From positions 1 to 24,438 of the forward strand of contig CAZKBT010000044.1 of NCBI GenBank assembly GCA_964551305.1: a stretch of DNA of 24,438 nt, in the 5' to 3' direction. Positions 7,191-14,689 of the stretch are shown here, one piece after another. Source of the DNA: JBAZDC01 sp041654595 (GTDB lineage Bacteria; Pseudomonadota; Gammaproteobacteria; Burkholderiales; Burkholderiaceae_B). The translations under genes were made by a program, and so were the position numbers. Within the stretch, counting starts at the first letter, position 1. Each line of letters opens with the position of its first letter. The notes under the pieces are model-generated. The model was not told where the DNA came from and did no database searches. It saw nothing but the letters and a program-made list of their open reading frames with translations.

Positions 7191-7373
7191 ATGGCAGTTC
7201 AGCAAAACAAAAAGAGTCCGTCCAAGCGTGGCATGCACCGTTCGCACGATTTTCTGACGACGCCGTCCACGGCGGTCGAACCGACGACGGGCGAATTGCA
7301 CCTGCGTCACCACATCAGCCCCAACGGCGTCTACCGTGGCCGCAAGGTCATCAAAACCAAGAACGACGAATAA
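7191..7373 (+). CDS. rpmF: 50S ribosomal protein L32
   Basis: Ribosomal protein L32 is 60 residues long, with the family start MAVQQNKKSPSKRGMHRSHD and the HLRHH...NGVYRGRKVI end. It lacks the cysteine pairs of zinc-binding L32, like the E. coli protein. AGGAG five bases before the ATG is strong, as expected for a ribosomal protein gene. TACAAT at 7161-7166 could be an extra -10 box, but no good -35 accompanies it. It sits between yceD and plsX, the widespread rpmF-plsX-fab order that ties ribosome synthesis to membrane lipid synthesis. Confidence 0.97.
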   Translation: MAVQQNKKSPSKRGMHRSHDFLTTPSTAVEPTTGELHLRHHISPNGVYRGRKVIKTKNDE

Positions 7374-7412
7374 TCGGTCATTGGATTGCGATCTTTCCAG
7401 ATTGCATAATCG

Positions 7413-8495
7413 ATGTCGACGACTGAAATCCGGATCGCTATTGATTGCATGGGGGGCGATGTGGGACTGTCCGTGACGGTTCCCGCCGCCCATCGGTTTG
7501 CAAAACAATATCCCGATACGTATTTTATGCTGGTGGGCGACACAGCCGCCATCGAGGCCCAGCTTGCTTCCTTGCCGAGCCTGGGGCGTCAGTGGCATGA
7601 AGTCGTGCATGCGTCCGAAGTCGTCACGATGGACGATTCGGTGGAAGTCGCTTTGCGGCGCAAGAAAGATTCATCCATGCGCGTGGCGGCGCAGGCCGTC
7701 AAGGACGCACGGGCCGATGCCTGTGTTTCGGCCGGGAATACCGGCGCCTGGATGGCCATTTCCCGATACGTGCTGAAAACCCTGGACGGCATCGACCGTC
7801 CGGCGATAGCGACGTCCATCCCCAACCAGAAAGGCGGCGCGACGACCATGCTGGATCTGGGCGCCAACGTCGATTGTTCGGCGGAGCACCTGCTGCAGTT
7901 CGCCATCATGGGCTCGGCGCTGGCCTCCACCGTCGACAGAAAGCCGCAGCCGACCATAGGACTGCTCAACATCGGGCAGGAAGTCATCAAGGGCAACGAA
8001 GTCGTCAAGCAGACGGCCGAGCTGCTGCGCCAGAGCGGCCTGAATTTCTACGGCAACGTCGAAGGCGACGATATCTGCAAAGGCACCGTGGACGTCGTAG
8101 TCTGCGACGGTTTTTCCGGCAACGTCGCGCTCAAGTCCATGGAAGGCGTGGCCAAGATGATCACGGCGATGCTGCGCGAAGAATTCACCCGCGGCATTTT
8201 TTCCATGCTGGCCGGGCTGCTTGCCAAGCCCGTCCTGAACCGCCTGCGCAGCCGTGCCGACAATCGCCGATATAATGGCGCTGCGCTGCTTGGGCTGCGA
8301 GGCATCGTCATCAAAAGCCACGGCTCCGCGGATGTATATGCATTCGGCTGCGCGCTGCAAAGAGCGCGCGATGCTGTGCAAAAAGGCCTGCTGGATGGTA
8401 CAACAGGCGCTATTGACCGCCTTCGTCTGAGCTTGCAGGCGGCAGCCGTGCAAGCACCGAAGATTTCCAACGAGATATCGGACCCTGTTTCTTAG
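7413..8495 (+). CDS. plsX: Phosphate acyltransferase PlsX
   Basis: PlsX converts acyl-ACP to acyl-phosphate, the acyl donor for PlsY in phospholipid synthesis, as a peripheral membrane enzyme. The 360-residue product has the family start RIAIDCMGGDVG (residues 7-18), the SAGNTGAWM block near 107-115, the NIGQEVIKGNE segment, and the C-terminal GIVIKSHGSADVYAF. The ATG at 7413 fits the family N-terminus, but its ribosome binding site is poor. It is separated from rpmF by 39 bases and from fabH by 19, so it is part of the fab operon. Confidence 0.96.
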   Translation: MSTTEIRIAIDCMGGDVGLSVTVPAAHRFAKQYPDTYFMLVGDTAAIEAQLASLPSLGRQWHEVVHASEVVTMDDSVEVALRRKKDSSMRVAAQAVKDARADACVSAGNTGAWMAISRYVLKTLDGIDRPAIATSIPNQKGGATTMLDLGANVDCSAEHLLQFAIMGSALASTVDRKPQPTIGLLNIGQEVIKGNEVVKQTAELLRQSGLNFYGNVEGDDICKGTVDVVVCDGFSGNVALKSMEGVAKMITAMLREEFTRGIFSMLAGLLAKPVLNRLRSRADNRRYNGAALLGLRGIVIKSHGSADVYAFGCALQRARDAVQKGLLDGTTGAIDRLRLSLQAAAVQAPKISNEISDPVS

Positions 8496-8514
8496 CCGGG
8501 CGCCTGGAACTATC

Positions 8515-9489
8515 ATGTCTTACGCCAAGATTATCGGATCGGGCGGCTACCTGCCCCCGCGTGTGGTCAGCAATGACGAGCTGGCGGCGGATTTGGCGAC
8601 GCGCCGGATCGAAACCTCCGATACCTGGATCGTGGAGCGCACGGGCATACGCCAGCGCCATATCGCCGACGAGGGCGTGACCACCAGCCAGCTCGCGACG
8701 AAAGCGGCCGTCGAGGCGTTGCGCGACGCGGGCGTCCAGGCGGACGAGGTCGATCTCATCATCGTGGCGACGTCCACGCCGGACTTCATTTTTCCCAGCA
8801 CGGCTTGCCTGGTGCAGGCCAGTCTCGGCGCCAAGGGCGGCGCCGCCTTCGACGTGCAGGCGGTATGCAGCGGATTCGTCTATGCCTTGGCCACGGCCGA
8901 GGCGTTCATCAAGGCGGGACGCGCGCGCACGGCGCTGGTGATAGGCGCGGAAGTCTTTTCCTCCATACTCGACTGGAACGACCGCGGCACGTGCGTGCTG
9001 TTCGGCGACGGCGCGGGCGCCGTGGTCTTGCGGGCCTCGGACGCCCCCGGCATTCTGGGCGCGCAGTTGAATGCCGACGGCAGCCAGATGAATATATTGT
9101 GCGCGGCCGGTAACGTCGTCCATGGCAAGGTCGTGGGCGACCCGTTCCTGCGCATGGACGGCCAGGCGGTATTCAAGATGGCGGTCACTTCCCTGGCGAA
9201 ATCCGCCGTCGAGGTGTGCGAGCAGGCCGGGGTCGCCCTGGACGAGGTGGACTGGCTGGTGCCGCACCAGGCCAATGTGCGCATCATCAATCTTCTGGGC
9301 CGCAAGCTGGGCGTGCCGGACGATAAGGTCGTGGTAACGGTCGACAAGCATGCCAATACGTCGGCGGCCAGCGTGCCGCTGGCCCTGGACGCCGCGCGCC
9401 GCGACGGCCGCATCAAGCCGGGCGATCTGGTTATGATGCAGGGAGTCGGCGGCGGCTTCACCTGGGGTTCGGTGCTGGCGCGGATGTAG
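8515..9489 (+). CDS. fabH: 3-oxoacyl-ACP synthase III
   Basis: FabH (KAS III) condenses an acyl-CoA, usually acetyl-CoA, with malonyl-ACP to start fatty-acid synthesis. The 324-residue product carries the Cys-His-Asn triad: Cys118 in QAVCSGF, His251 in VPHQANVRI and Asn281 in KHANTSAAS. The GVGGGFTWGS end is also typical. Length and motifs are normal for the family. It follows plsX closely and precedes fabD, as in E. coli. The short-chain initiation role is assumed from family and context. Confidence 0.97.
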   Translation: MSYAKIIGSGGYLPPRVVSNDELAADLATRRIETSDTWIVERTGIRQRHIADEGVTTSQLATKAAVEALRDAGVQADEVDLIIVATSTPDFIFPSTACLVQASLGAKGGAAFDVQAVCSGFVYALATAEAFIKAGRARTALVIGAEVFSSILDWNDRGTCVLFGDGAGAVVLRASDAPGILGAQLNADGSQMNILCAAGNVVHGKVVGDPFLRMDGQAVFKMAVTSLAKSAVEVCEQAGVALDEVDWLVPHQANVRIINLLGRKLGVPDDKVVVTVDKHANTSAASVPLALDAARRDGRIKPGDLVMMQGVGGGFTWGSVLARM

Positions 9490-9578
9490 GATGTCCGGCG
9501 CTTGCGCGCGGGCCATCCGCCATCTTCCGGTGTTTTGACGAACGGCCGTTTACCGGCGCTTTTTAGAATTGCACGTTT

Positions 9579-10511
9579 ATGAAAATCGCTTTTGTTTTTC
9601 CAGGTCAAGGATCGCAGTCCGTGGGCATGATGGACGGCTGGGAAGGGAACGCCGCGGTGGCCAGGGTCGTCGACCAGGCGTCCGAGGCCCTGGGCCGGGA
9701 TCTGCGCTCGCTGATGGCCGACGGGCCCGCCGAGGAGCTGAATCTGACCAGCAATACGCAGCCCGTCATGCTGACGGCCGCGGTGGCGGCCTACCAGGCC
9801 TGGCTGAGCGCGGGCGGCGCCGCACCCTCGGTGGTCGCCGGACACAGCCTGGGCGAGTACTCGGCGCTGACGGCGGCGGGCGCCATGTCGTTGCAGGATG
9901 CAGTGCGCGTGGTGCGCATACGCGCCAACGCCATGCAGCAGGCGGTTCCGGTAGGGGTCGGCGCCATGGCCGCCATCCTGGGGCTGGATGACGACGTCGT
10001 GCGCGCGGTGTGCGAGCAGGCCGCCCAGGGCGAGATCGTCGAACCCGTCAATTTCAATGCGCCGGCCCAGGTCGTGATCGCCGGACATGCCGCCGCGATC
10101 GAGCGCGCCTGCGAGCTTGCCAAGGCGCGGGGCGCCAAGCGCGCCCTGGTGCTTGCCGTGTCGGCGCCATTCCACTCCAGCTTGCTGCAGCCGGCGGCCT
10201 CGGTGCTCAAGGAAGCCTTGTCCGCCATCGACGTGCGCGAGCCCGCCATCCCCCTGATCAATAACGTGGACGTGGCCAGCCCCAGCGATCCGGCATCCAT
10301 CAAGGACGCATTGGTCCGCCAGGCCTGGCATCCCGTGCGCTGGGTGGAGGTCGTGCGCGCCATGAAGGCCGAGGGCGTGACCCACGTCATCGAATGCGGC
10401 CCGGGCAAGGTACTGAATGGATTGACCAAGCGCATCGACAAGGATCTGGTGGGCCTGGCGATTACCGATGAGGTATCGTTGGCGGCCGCCCTGGAAGCGG
10501 TAAAAGGATAA
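9579..10511 (+). CDS. fabD: Malonyl-CoA:ACP transacylase
   Basis: FabD moves malonyl groups from CoA to acyl carrier protein. The 310-residue product begins with FPGQGSQ (7-13), has the nucleophile Ser90 in GHSLGEYSAL, Arg115 for malonyl carboxylate binding, and His199 in SAPFHSS. An 89-base gap separates it from fabH. There is no clear Shine-Dalgarno before the ATG, while a -10-like TAGAAT sits at 9564-9569, ten bases upstream. A local promoter with a very short leader is possible but has no matching -35. The gap also contains the 10-bp palindrome AACGGCCGTT (9541-9550). Confidence 0.97.
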   Translation: MKIAFVFPGQGSQSVGMMDGWEGNAAVARVVDQASEALGRDLRSLMADGPAEELNLTSNTQPVMLTAAVAAYQAWLSAGGAAPSVVAGHSLGEYSALTAAGAMSLQDAVRVVRIRANAMQQAVPVGVGAMAAILGLDDDVVRAVCEQAAQGEIVEPVNFNAPAQVVIAGHAAAIERACELAKARGAKRALVLAVSAPFHSSLLQPAASVLKEALSAIDVREPAIPLINNVDVASPSDPASIKDALVRQAWHPVRWVEVVRAMKAEGVTHVIECGPGKVLNGLTKRIDKDLVGLAITDEVSLAAALEAVKG

Positions 10512-10517
10512 AAGATC

Positions 10518-11258
10518 ATGCAAGAAACGCATCTGGAAGGAAAAGTAGCCCTGGTGACCGGCGCGACGCGCGGGATCGGCAAGGCGATCGCGCAGGAACT
10601 GGCCGGCCAGGGCGCCGTCGTCGTCGGCACGGCCACGTCAGAGGCGGGCGCCCTGTCGATATCGGACGCGCTGGCGGCGCACGGAGGCCGCGGGGTCGTC
10701 ATGGACGTCAATGACCCGGCGGCGTGCGATGCGCTGCTGGCCGAACTGGCGCAAGACGGCGGCCCGCACATCCTGGTCAATAATGCGGGCATCACGCGTG
10801 ATAATCTCGCGATGCGCCTGAAGGACGATGACTGGCAGGCGGTGATCGACACCAACCTGTCGGCCGTGTTCCGCCTTTCCCGCGGCGTGGTGAAAGCCAT
10901 GATGAAAGCTCGATGGGGACGCATCATCAATATTACGTCCGTGATCGGATCCATCGGCAATCCGGGACAGGTCAATTATGCGGCGGCCAAGGCCGGCGTG
11001 GCGGGCATGTCGCGGGCCCTGGCGCGGGAACTGGGCAGCCGCAACATCACTGTCAACTGCGTTGCGCCCGGCTTCATCGAAACCGATATGACGCGGGCCT
11101 TGAACGAGGCGCAGACCGCGGCGATACTCAATCAAATTCCACTGGGCCGCCTTGGCTCGGCCGCCGACGTTGCCAACGCCGTGGCCTTCCTGGCCAGCCC
11201 GAAAGCCGCGTACGTTACGGGTACCACGGTACATGTAAACGGCGGCATGTATATGTAA
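10518..11258 (+). CDS. fabG: 3-oxoacyl-ACP reductase
   Basis: FabG is the NADPH-dependent short-chain dehydrogenase that reduces beta-ketoacyl-ACP in each elongation round. The 246-residue product shows the cofactor motif TGATRGIG (14-21), NNAG (88-91), and the catalytic Ser141, Tyr154 and Lys158 in TSVIGS...NYAAAKAG. The end with VTGTTVHVNGGMYM is characteristic. AGGA upstream of the ATG is a good ribosome binding site, and the gene starts six bases after fabD, so the two are probably co-translated. Confidence 0.97.
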   Translation: MQETHLEGKVALVTGATRGIGKAIAQELAGQGAVVVGTATSEAGALSISDALAAHGGRGVVMDVNDPAACDALLAELAQDGGPHILVNNAGITRDNLAMRLKDDDWQAVIDTNLSAVFRLSRGVVKAMMKARWGRIINITSVIGSIGNPGQVNYAAAKAGVAGMSRALARELGSRNITVNCVAPGFIETDMTRALNEAQTAAILNQIPLGRLGSAADVANAVAFLASPKAAYVTGTTVHVNGGMYM

Positions 11259-11323
11259 GTAAAGGAGCTGCGCGGCGTAACGCGGCCTGGGTTAAAATCG
11301 GTTTTCCGATAACGACAAGCGTT

Positions 11324-11346
11324 CCAGGCTAGGCGCCTGGCTTTTT
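11324..11346 (+). terminator. Intrinsic terminator/attenuator between fabG and acpP
   Basis: CCAGGC (11324-11329), a five-base loop and GCCTGG (11335-11340) form a GC-rich stem followed by TTTTT (11342-11346). The stem is only six pairs long, so it may act as a partial terminator that reduces read-through from fabG, leaving acpP mainly to its own promoter downstream. Confidence 0.55.
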
Positions 11347-11428
11347 ATGGCGGCGACAGCCGTTAGTCGGGGGGGAGCCATCTTTATCTTTTTGTCCTGG
11401 CTCCCACCTTTCTTTTTTGTTATTTAGC

Positions 11429-11434
11429 TATAAT
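11429..11434 (+). promoter_or_regulatory. Consensus -10 box (TATAAT) upstream of acpP
   Basis: A perfect TATAAT lies 32 bases before the acpP ATG, within a T-rich stretch. No convincing -35 box is seen at 16-18 bases. A start near 11441 would give a leader of about 26 bases with GGAG in place. A separate acpP promoter fits the known need for much more ACP than other Fab proteins. Confidence 0.5.
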
Positions 11435-11466
11435 TCGCGGGAATTTTTCCCTATTTGGAGATCTGC

Positions 11467-11706
11467 ATGGAAAGCATCGAACAGCGCGTCAAGAAGATCG
11501 TCGCTGAACAACTTGGCGTGAACGAAGCCGAGATCAAGAACGAATCCTCCTTCCTTGACGACCTCGGTGCCGATTCGCTCGATATGGTCGAGCTCGTGAT
11601 GGCCCTCGAGGACGAATTCGAAACGGAAATTCCCGACGAAGAGGCTGAAAAGATCACGACGGTCCAACAAGCCGTTGATTACATCAACGCGCACAACAAG
11701 CAATAA
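11467..11706 (+). CDS. acpP: Acyl carrier protein
   Basis: This 79-residue acidic acyl carrier protein holds growing fatty acids on 4'-phosphopantetheine attached to Ser37 in GADSLDMVEL. The start MESIEQRVKKIV and length match the family. The ATG has TTGGAG just upstream. A longer reading that uses TTG at 11455 would consume this ribosome binding site and is rejected. Codon choice is markedly restricted, for example AAG and GAA/GAG for charged residues and CTC/CTT for leucine, as expected for a very highly expressed gene. Hairpins on both sides separate its expression from that of fabG and fabF. Confidence 0.98.
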   Translation: MESIEQRVKKIVAEQLGVNEAEIKNESSFLDDLGADSLDMVELVMALEDEFETEIPDEEAEKITTVQQAVDYINAHNKQ

Positions 11707-11712
11707 TTTTGA

Positions 11713-11749
11713 TTCCGGGCGGGCCGGCTATGCCTTGGTCCGCCCGGAA
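11713..11749 (+). repeat. 10-bp perfect hairpin between acpP and fabF
   Basis: TTCCGGGCGG (11713-11722) pairs exactly with CCGCCCGGAA (11740-11749) around a 17-base loop, beginning seven bases after the acpP stop. No U-run follows, so it is more likely a 3' mRNA-stabilising or processing element, or a partial attenuator, than a full terminator. Confidence 0.6.
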
Positions 11750-11853
11750 GCGGTTTGACGGAGCAGGCGCAAGTTACGTGGCCCCGTCTTCAGACTGGGT
11801 CGCGCATCCGGATTTGTTTTCTTCAGGCCGCTTTTCATCTTTAGGAGTCATCC

Positions 11854-13083
11854 GTGAAGCGACGTGTCGTCATTACAGGTCTGGGTATAGTTTCGCCGGT
11901 TGGCAACAGCGTCGATCATGCATGGGACAACATCGTCAATGGACGCTCCGGCATCGGAACCATCACGCGTTTTGATTCCTCGGCGCTGAGCGTCCACATC
12001 GCGGGCGAGGTCAAGGATTTCGACGTCACCCAGTACATCTCCGCCAAGGAAGCCCGCCAGATGGACACCTTCATCCATTACGGCCTGGCGGCGGGCATGC
12101 AGGCGTGGCGCGATGCGGGAATCGAAGTCACGGAAGCCAATGCGGAACGCATCGGCGTCATTGTCAGTTCCGGTATCGGCGGATTGCCGCGCATCGAGGA
12201 GACACAGGCCGAGTACCTCGAACGGGGTCCCCGGCGCATTTCACCTTTTTTCGTGCCCGCGTCGCTGATCAACCTGATTTCCGGGCATTTGTCGATTCTG
12301 CTGGGCTTGAAGGGCCCGAGCTATGCCGTGGTTTCGGCCTGCACGACCGGCCTGCATTCCATCGGCGACGCCGCGCGTCTGATCGAATACGGCGATGCCG
12401 ACGTCATGGTGGCCGGCGGAGCCGAGTCGACCGTTTCCCCTTTGGGCGTCGGCGGCTTTGCGGCCATGCGCGCGTTGTCGACCCGCAATGACGATCCCGC
12501 CACGGCCTCGCGGCCCTGGGACGTCGACAGGGACGGCTTCGTGCTGGGGGAAGGGGCCGGCGCGCTGGTCCTGGAAGAGTACGAGCATGCGCGCAAGCGC
12601 GGCGCCCGCATCTACGGCGAGTTCGCCGGGTACGGAATGAGTTCGGACGCCCACCACATCACGTCCCCCGATCGAGACGGCCCGCGCCGAGGCATTCTGA
12701 ATGCCTTGCGCAACGGCGGGATCAATCCGGAGGATGTGTCCTACGTCAATGCCCACGGCACGTCCACGCCCCTGGGTGACAAGAATGAAACGGAAGCATT
12801 GAAGCTGGCTTTCGGCGATCATGCGAAAAAGCTGGCCGTGAATTCGACCAAGTCCATGACCGGGCACCTGCTGGGCGCCGCGGGGGGCATCGAAGCGGTG
12901 TTCACGACCTTGGCCGTCCATCATCAGATCGCGCCTCCCACGATCAATATTTTCAATCAGGATCCGGAGTGCGATCTGGATTACTGCGCCAATCAGGCCA
13001 GGGATCTGACTATCGACGTCGCGCTGTCCAATTCGTTCGGATTCGGCGGAACGAACGGCTCGATGCTCGTCCGGAGGATTTGA
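11854..13083 (+). CDS. fabF: 3-oxoacyl-ACP synthase II
   Basis: FabF (KAS II) performs the elongating condensation and the temperature-sensitive step toward cis-vaccenate. The 409-residue product has the Cys-His-His triad: Cys163 in VSACTTG, His301 in NAHGTSTPLGD and His338 in KSMTGHLLGAAG. The end FGFGGTNGSML is typical. The start is GTG at 11854, supported by AGGAG six bases upstream and by the family N-terminus KRRVVITGLGIVSPVG. It closes the fab cluster. Its last codons contain GGAGG, which may serve the next gene. Confidence 0.97.
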   Translation: MKRRVVITGLGIVSPVGNSVDHAWDNIVNGRSGIGTITRFDSSALSVHIAGEVKDFDVTQYISAKEARQMDTFIHYGLAAGMQAWRDAGIEVTEANAERIGVIVSSGIGGLPRIEETQAEYLERGPRRISPFFVPASLINLISGHLSILLGLKGPSYAVVSACTTGLHSIGDAARLIEYGDADVMVAGGAESTVSPLGVGGFAAMRALSTRNDDPATASRPWDVDRDGFVLGEGAGALVLEEYEHARKRGARIYGEFAGYGMSSDAHHITSPDRDGPRRGILNALRNGGINPEDVSYVNAHGTSTPLGDKNETEALKLAFGDHAKKLAVNSTKSMTGHLLGAAGGIEAVFTTLAVHHQIAPPTINIFNQDPECDLDYCANQARDLTIDVALSNSFGFGGTNGSMLVRRI

Positions 13084-13138
13084 TCTGAAATTTAACGAAG
13101 CATCCCGCTCCTGCTGGTCTGCGTCACAACCACCCTGG

Positions 13139-13567
13139 GTGGGCTGTCTTGATCTTTTCATGCGTGGAGCGGCGCTGCTTTGCATCGGGCAGGCCCTCAG
13201 TCCCTGGCCGGCCATGACGGCTGCGTGGCTGGCCGGGTCGCTCTGCATCCTGGCCCTGGCCTCTCTTCTGGTCCTGGCCCGGCGGTGCGCGCAACCGGAT
13301 GCGGCCGGCCGGGCGGCCGAGCCTCCCCAAAACGGGAATCGAGGCGTACCGCCGGGCGGCGGCCTCGTGTCCCACGCCTGGGTGTCCCGATCCTGGATCG
13401 TCCTGAAAGTGGCCCGGTTTCCGGGCCGCAAAGGATGGCGCGCCACGGAGTCGGTCGTCTTCAGATCGTGCATGCCCGCCCGCGAATGGAGCCGGCTGTG
13501 CGCCGCCGTCGCGGGCTTGCGCTACCAGGCGCCGATACCCTGTCCCGCCAGGGAGAACCCGGCTTGA
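13139..13567 (+). CDS. Small membrane protein upstream of rpoE (YgfX-like?)
   Basis: The product is a hypothetical protein of about 142 residues. One long or two closely spaced hydrophobic segments lie at about residues 8-46, followed by a Pro/Gly-rich linker. The C-terminal part (SWIVLKVARFPGRKGWR ... VVFRSCMPAREWSRL) resembles the pattern of YgfX/DUF1434-type proteins, but this is only a visual impression. The start is uncertain: GTG 13139 and ATG 13160 both lack a ribosome binding site. The frame stays open back to a CTG at 13085, which has a GGAGG seven bases upstream. The stop overlaps the TTG start of rpoE (TTGA), so translational coupling with sigma-E synthesis is likely. Confidence 0.6.
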   Translation: MGCLDLFMRGAALLCIGQALSPWPAMTAAWLAGSLCILALASLLVLARRCAQPDAAGRAAEPPQNGNRGVPPGGGLVSHAWVSRSWIVLKVARFPGRKGWRATESVVFRSCMPAREWSRLCAAVAGLRYQAPIPCPARENPA

Positions 13568-14166
13568 GCGCGCGCGAAGTCGATGCGGAGCTGGTCCAGC
13601 GCGTGCAGCGGGGGGACAAGCGGGCGTTCGACCTGCTCGTGCTCAAATACCAGCGCAAGATCATGCGTTTGCTGGCGCGCATGATAAAGGAACCGTCCGA
13701 AATCGAGGACGTCGCGCAGGAGGCGTTCATCAAGGCCTACCGGGCCATTCCCCAATTTCGCGGGGAAAGCGCCTTTTACACATGGCTTTATCGCATCGCT
13801 ATCAACACGGCCAGGAACTGGCAGGTGTCGCACAACCGCCGTCCCGTCGCGGCGAATGGCAACAATGAGAACGAAGACGGTGAAACTTTTGATCAATTCG
13901 ATACTCTAAGTGATTTAAGCACACCGGAGTCTCTGATGGCGAGCCGGCAAGTCGTCGAAACGGTCAATGCCGCCATTGCCGCGCTCCCGGAGGAACTGAG
14001 AGCCGCGATCGTTCTACGTGAAATCGAAGGTATGAGCTACGAAGACATCGCCCAAAGCATGGGCTGCCCAATAGGTACGGTGCGTTCGCGCATCTTTCGC
14101 GCGCGTGAAGCGATTGCCACCCAGTTGCGTCCGGTTATGGACAGCGACCCGGAGCGCCGCTGGTAA
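13564..14166 (+). CDS. rpoE: RNA polymerase sigma-E factor (RpoE/AlgU type)
   Basis: This ECF sigma factor of 200 residues directs the envelope-stress response. Region 2 spans about 22-90, with DVAQEAFIKAYRAIPQFRG and FYTWLYRIAINTARNW for -10 recognition. Region 4 spans about 138-188, with the helix-turn-helix YEDIAQSMGCPIGTVRSRI for -35 recognition. The start is TTG 13564: it gives the family N-terminus SAREVDAELVQRVQRGDKRAF, has GGAG eight bases upstream and overlaps the preceding stop. rseA, rseB and mucD follow directly, the standard anti-sigma and protease partners. I found no clear sigma-E autoregulatory promoter just upstream. Confidence 0.96.
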   Translation: MSAREVDAELVQRVQRGDKRAFDLLVLKYQRKIMRLLARMIKEPSEIEDVAQEAFIKAYRAIPQFRGESAFYTWLYRIAINTARNWQVSHNRRPVAANGNNENEDGETFDQFDTLSDLSTPESLMASRQVVETVNAAIAALPEELRAAIVLREIEGMSYEDIAQSMGCPIGTVRSRIFRAREAIATQLRPVMDSDPERRW

Positions 14167-14176
14167 GGAGCCATCA

Positions 14177-14689
14177 ATGCATGCAGGAAAACCAACGAGC
14201 GAGGACCAGGACATCCAGTCCTGGGAAGCCACCGTTTCCGCCTGGATGGACGGGGAGGACGAGATTCGCCCCGAAGACCTGGATTCGCCGTACGGCCGCC
14301 AGCTTTGGGATACCTACCATCTGGTCGGCGACGTGCTGCGCAGCGACGACCTGGCGATCAAGCCCTCGGATTTGTTCTACGCCCGGCTGTCGAAGGCCAT
14401 CGACGAGGAGCCGCCGCTGGTGGCATCCCGTGCCCTTAAGCGCTATGTCAATTGGCGCATGGGCTTGTCCGGCCTGGCCGTGGCGGCGGCGGTATCGTCG
14501 ATCGTGTGGGTATCCTTGCCGTATCTGACCGGTCCCGAGTCCATCCCCACCGTCGCGCCGCAGGTGGTCGTTGCCGTGGCCGACGATGCCGGCGTCTGGG
14601 ATTATCTGGAGGCGCATAGCCAGATTGCGGGATCGGGCGCGTTGCCCGTCACGCGCCCCGTGTCGTTCGAAACAGGAGGGGGCCGGTGA
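14177..14689 (+). CDS. rseA: Anti-sigma-E factor RseA/MucA
   Basis: This 170-residue single-pass membrane anti-sigma factor holds sigma-E inactive until regulated proteolysis. The cytoplasmic RseA N-domain covers about 14-75 (VSAWMDGEDEIRPEDLD, then WDTYHLVGDVLR). A transmembrane helix runs at about 95-117 (GLSGLAVAAAVSSIVWVSL), and a short periplasmic tail follows. AAGGAG six bases before the ATG is strong and excludes longer readings from 14105. The stop overlaps the GTG of rseB (GTGA), which fits stoichiometric synthesis. It is placed immediately after rpoE. Confidence 0.92.
   Translation: MHAGKPTSEDQDIQSWEATVSAWMDGEDEIRPEDLDSPYGRQLWDTYHLVGDVLRSDDLAIKPSDLFYARLSKAIDEEPPLVASRALKRYVNWRMGLSGLAVAAAVSSIVWVSLPYLTGPESIPTVAPQVVVAVADDAGVWDYLEAHSQIAGSGALPVTRPVSFETGGGR

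Noticed and set aside
9535..9569. TTGACG with TAGAAT as a fabD promoter
   Set aside because: The two boxes are 23 bases apart, too far for a sigma70 promoter; only the -10-like box was kept as a comment.
8880..10532. 550-residue open frame on the minus strand across fabH and fabD
   Set aside because: It is a mirror of strongly supported fab genes with no ribosome binding site or recognisable domain; 16542-18044 and 12241-13473 are rejected for the same reason.
13087..13121. GAAATTT...TCTG upstream of rpoE as an autoregulatory sigma-E promoter
   Set aside because: The spacer is 24 bases, far from the 16 expected, and the -35 has a mismatch in the core.
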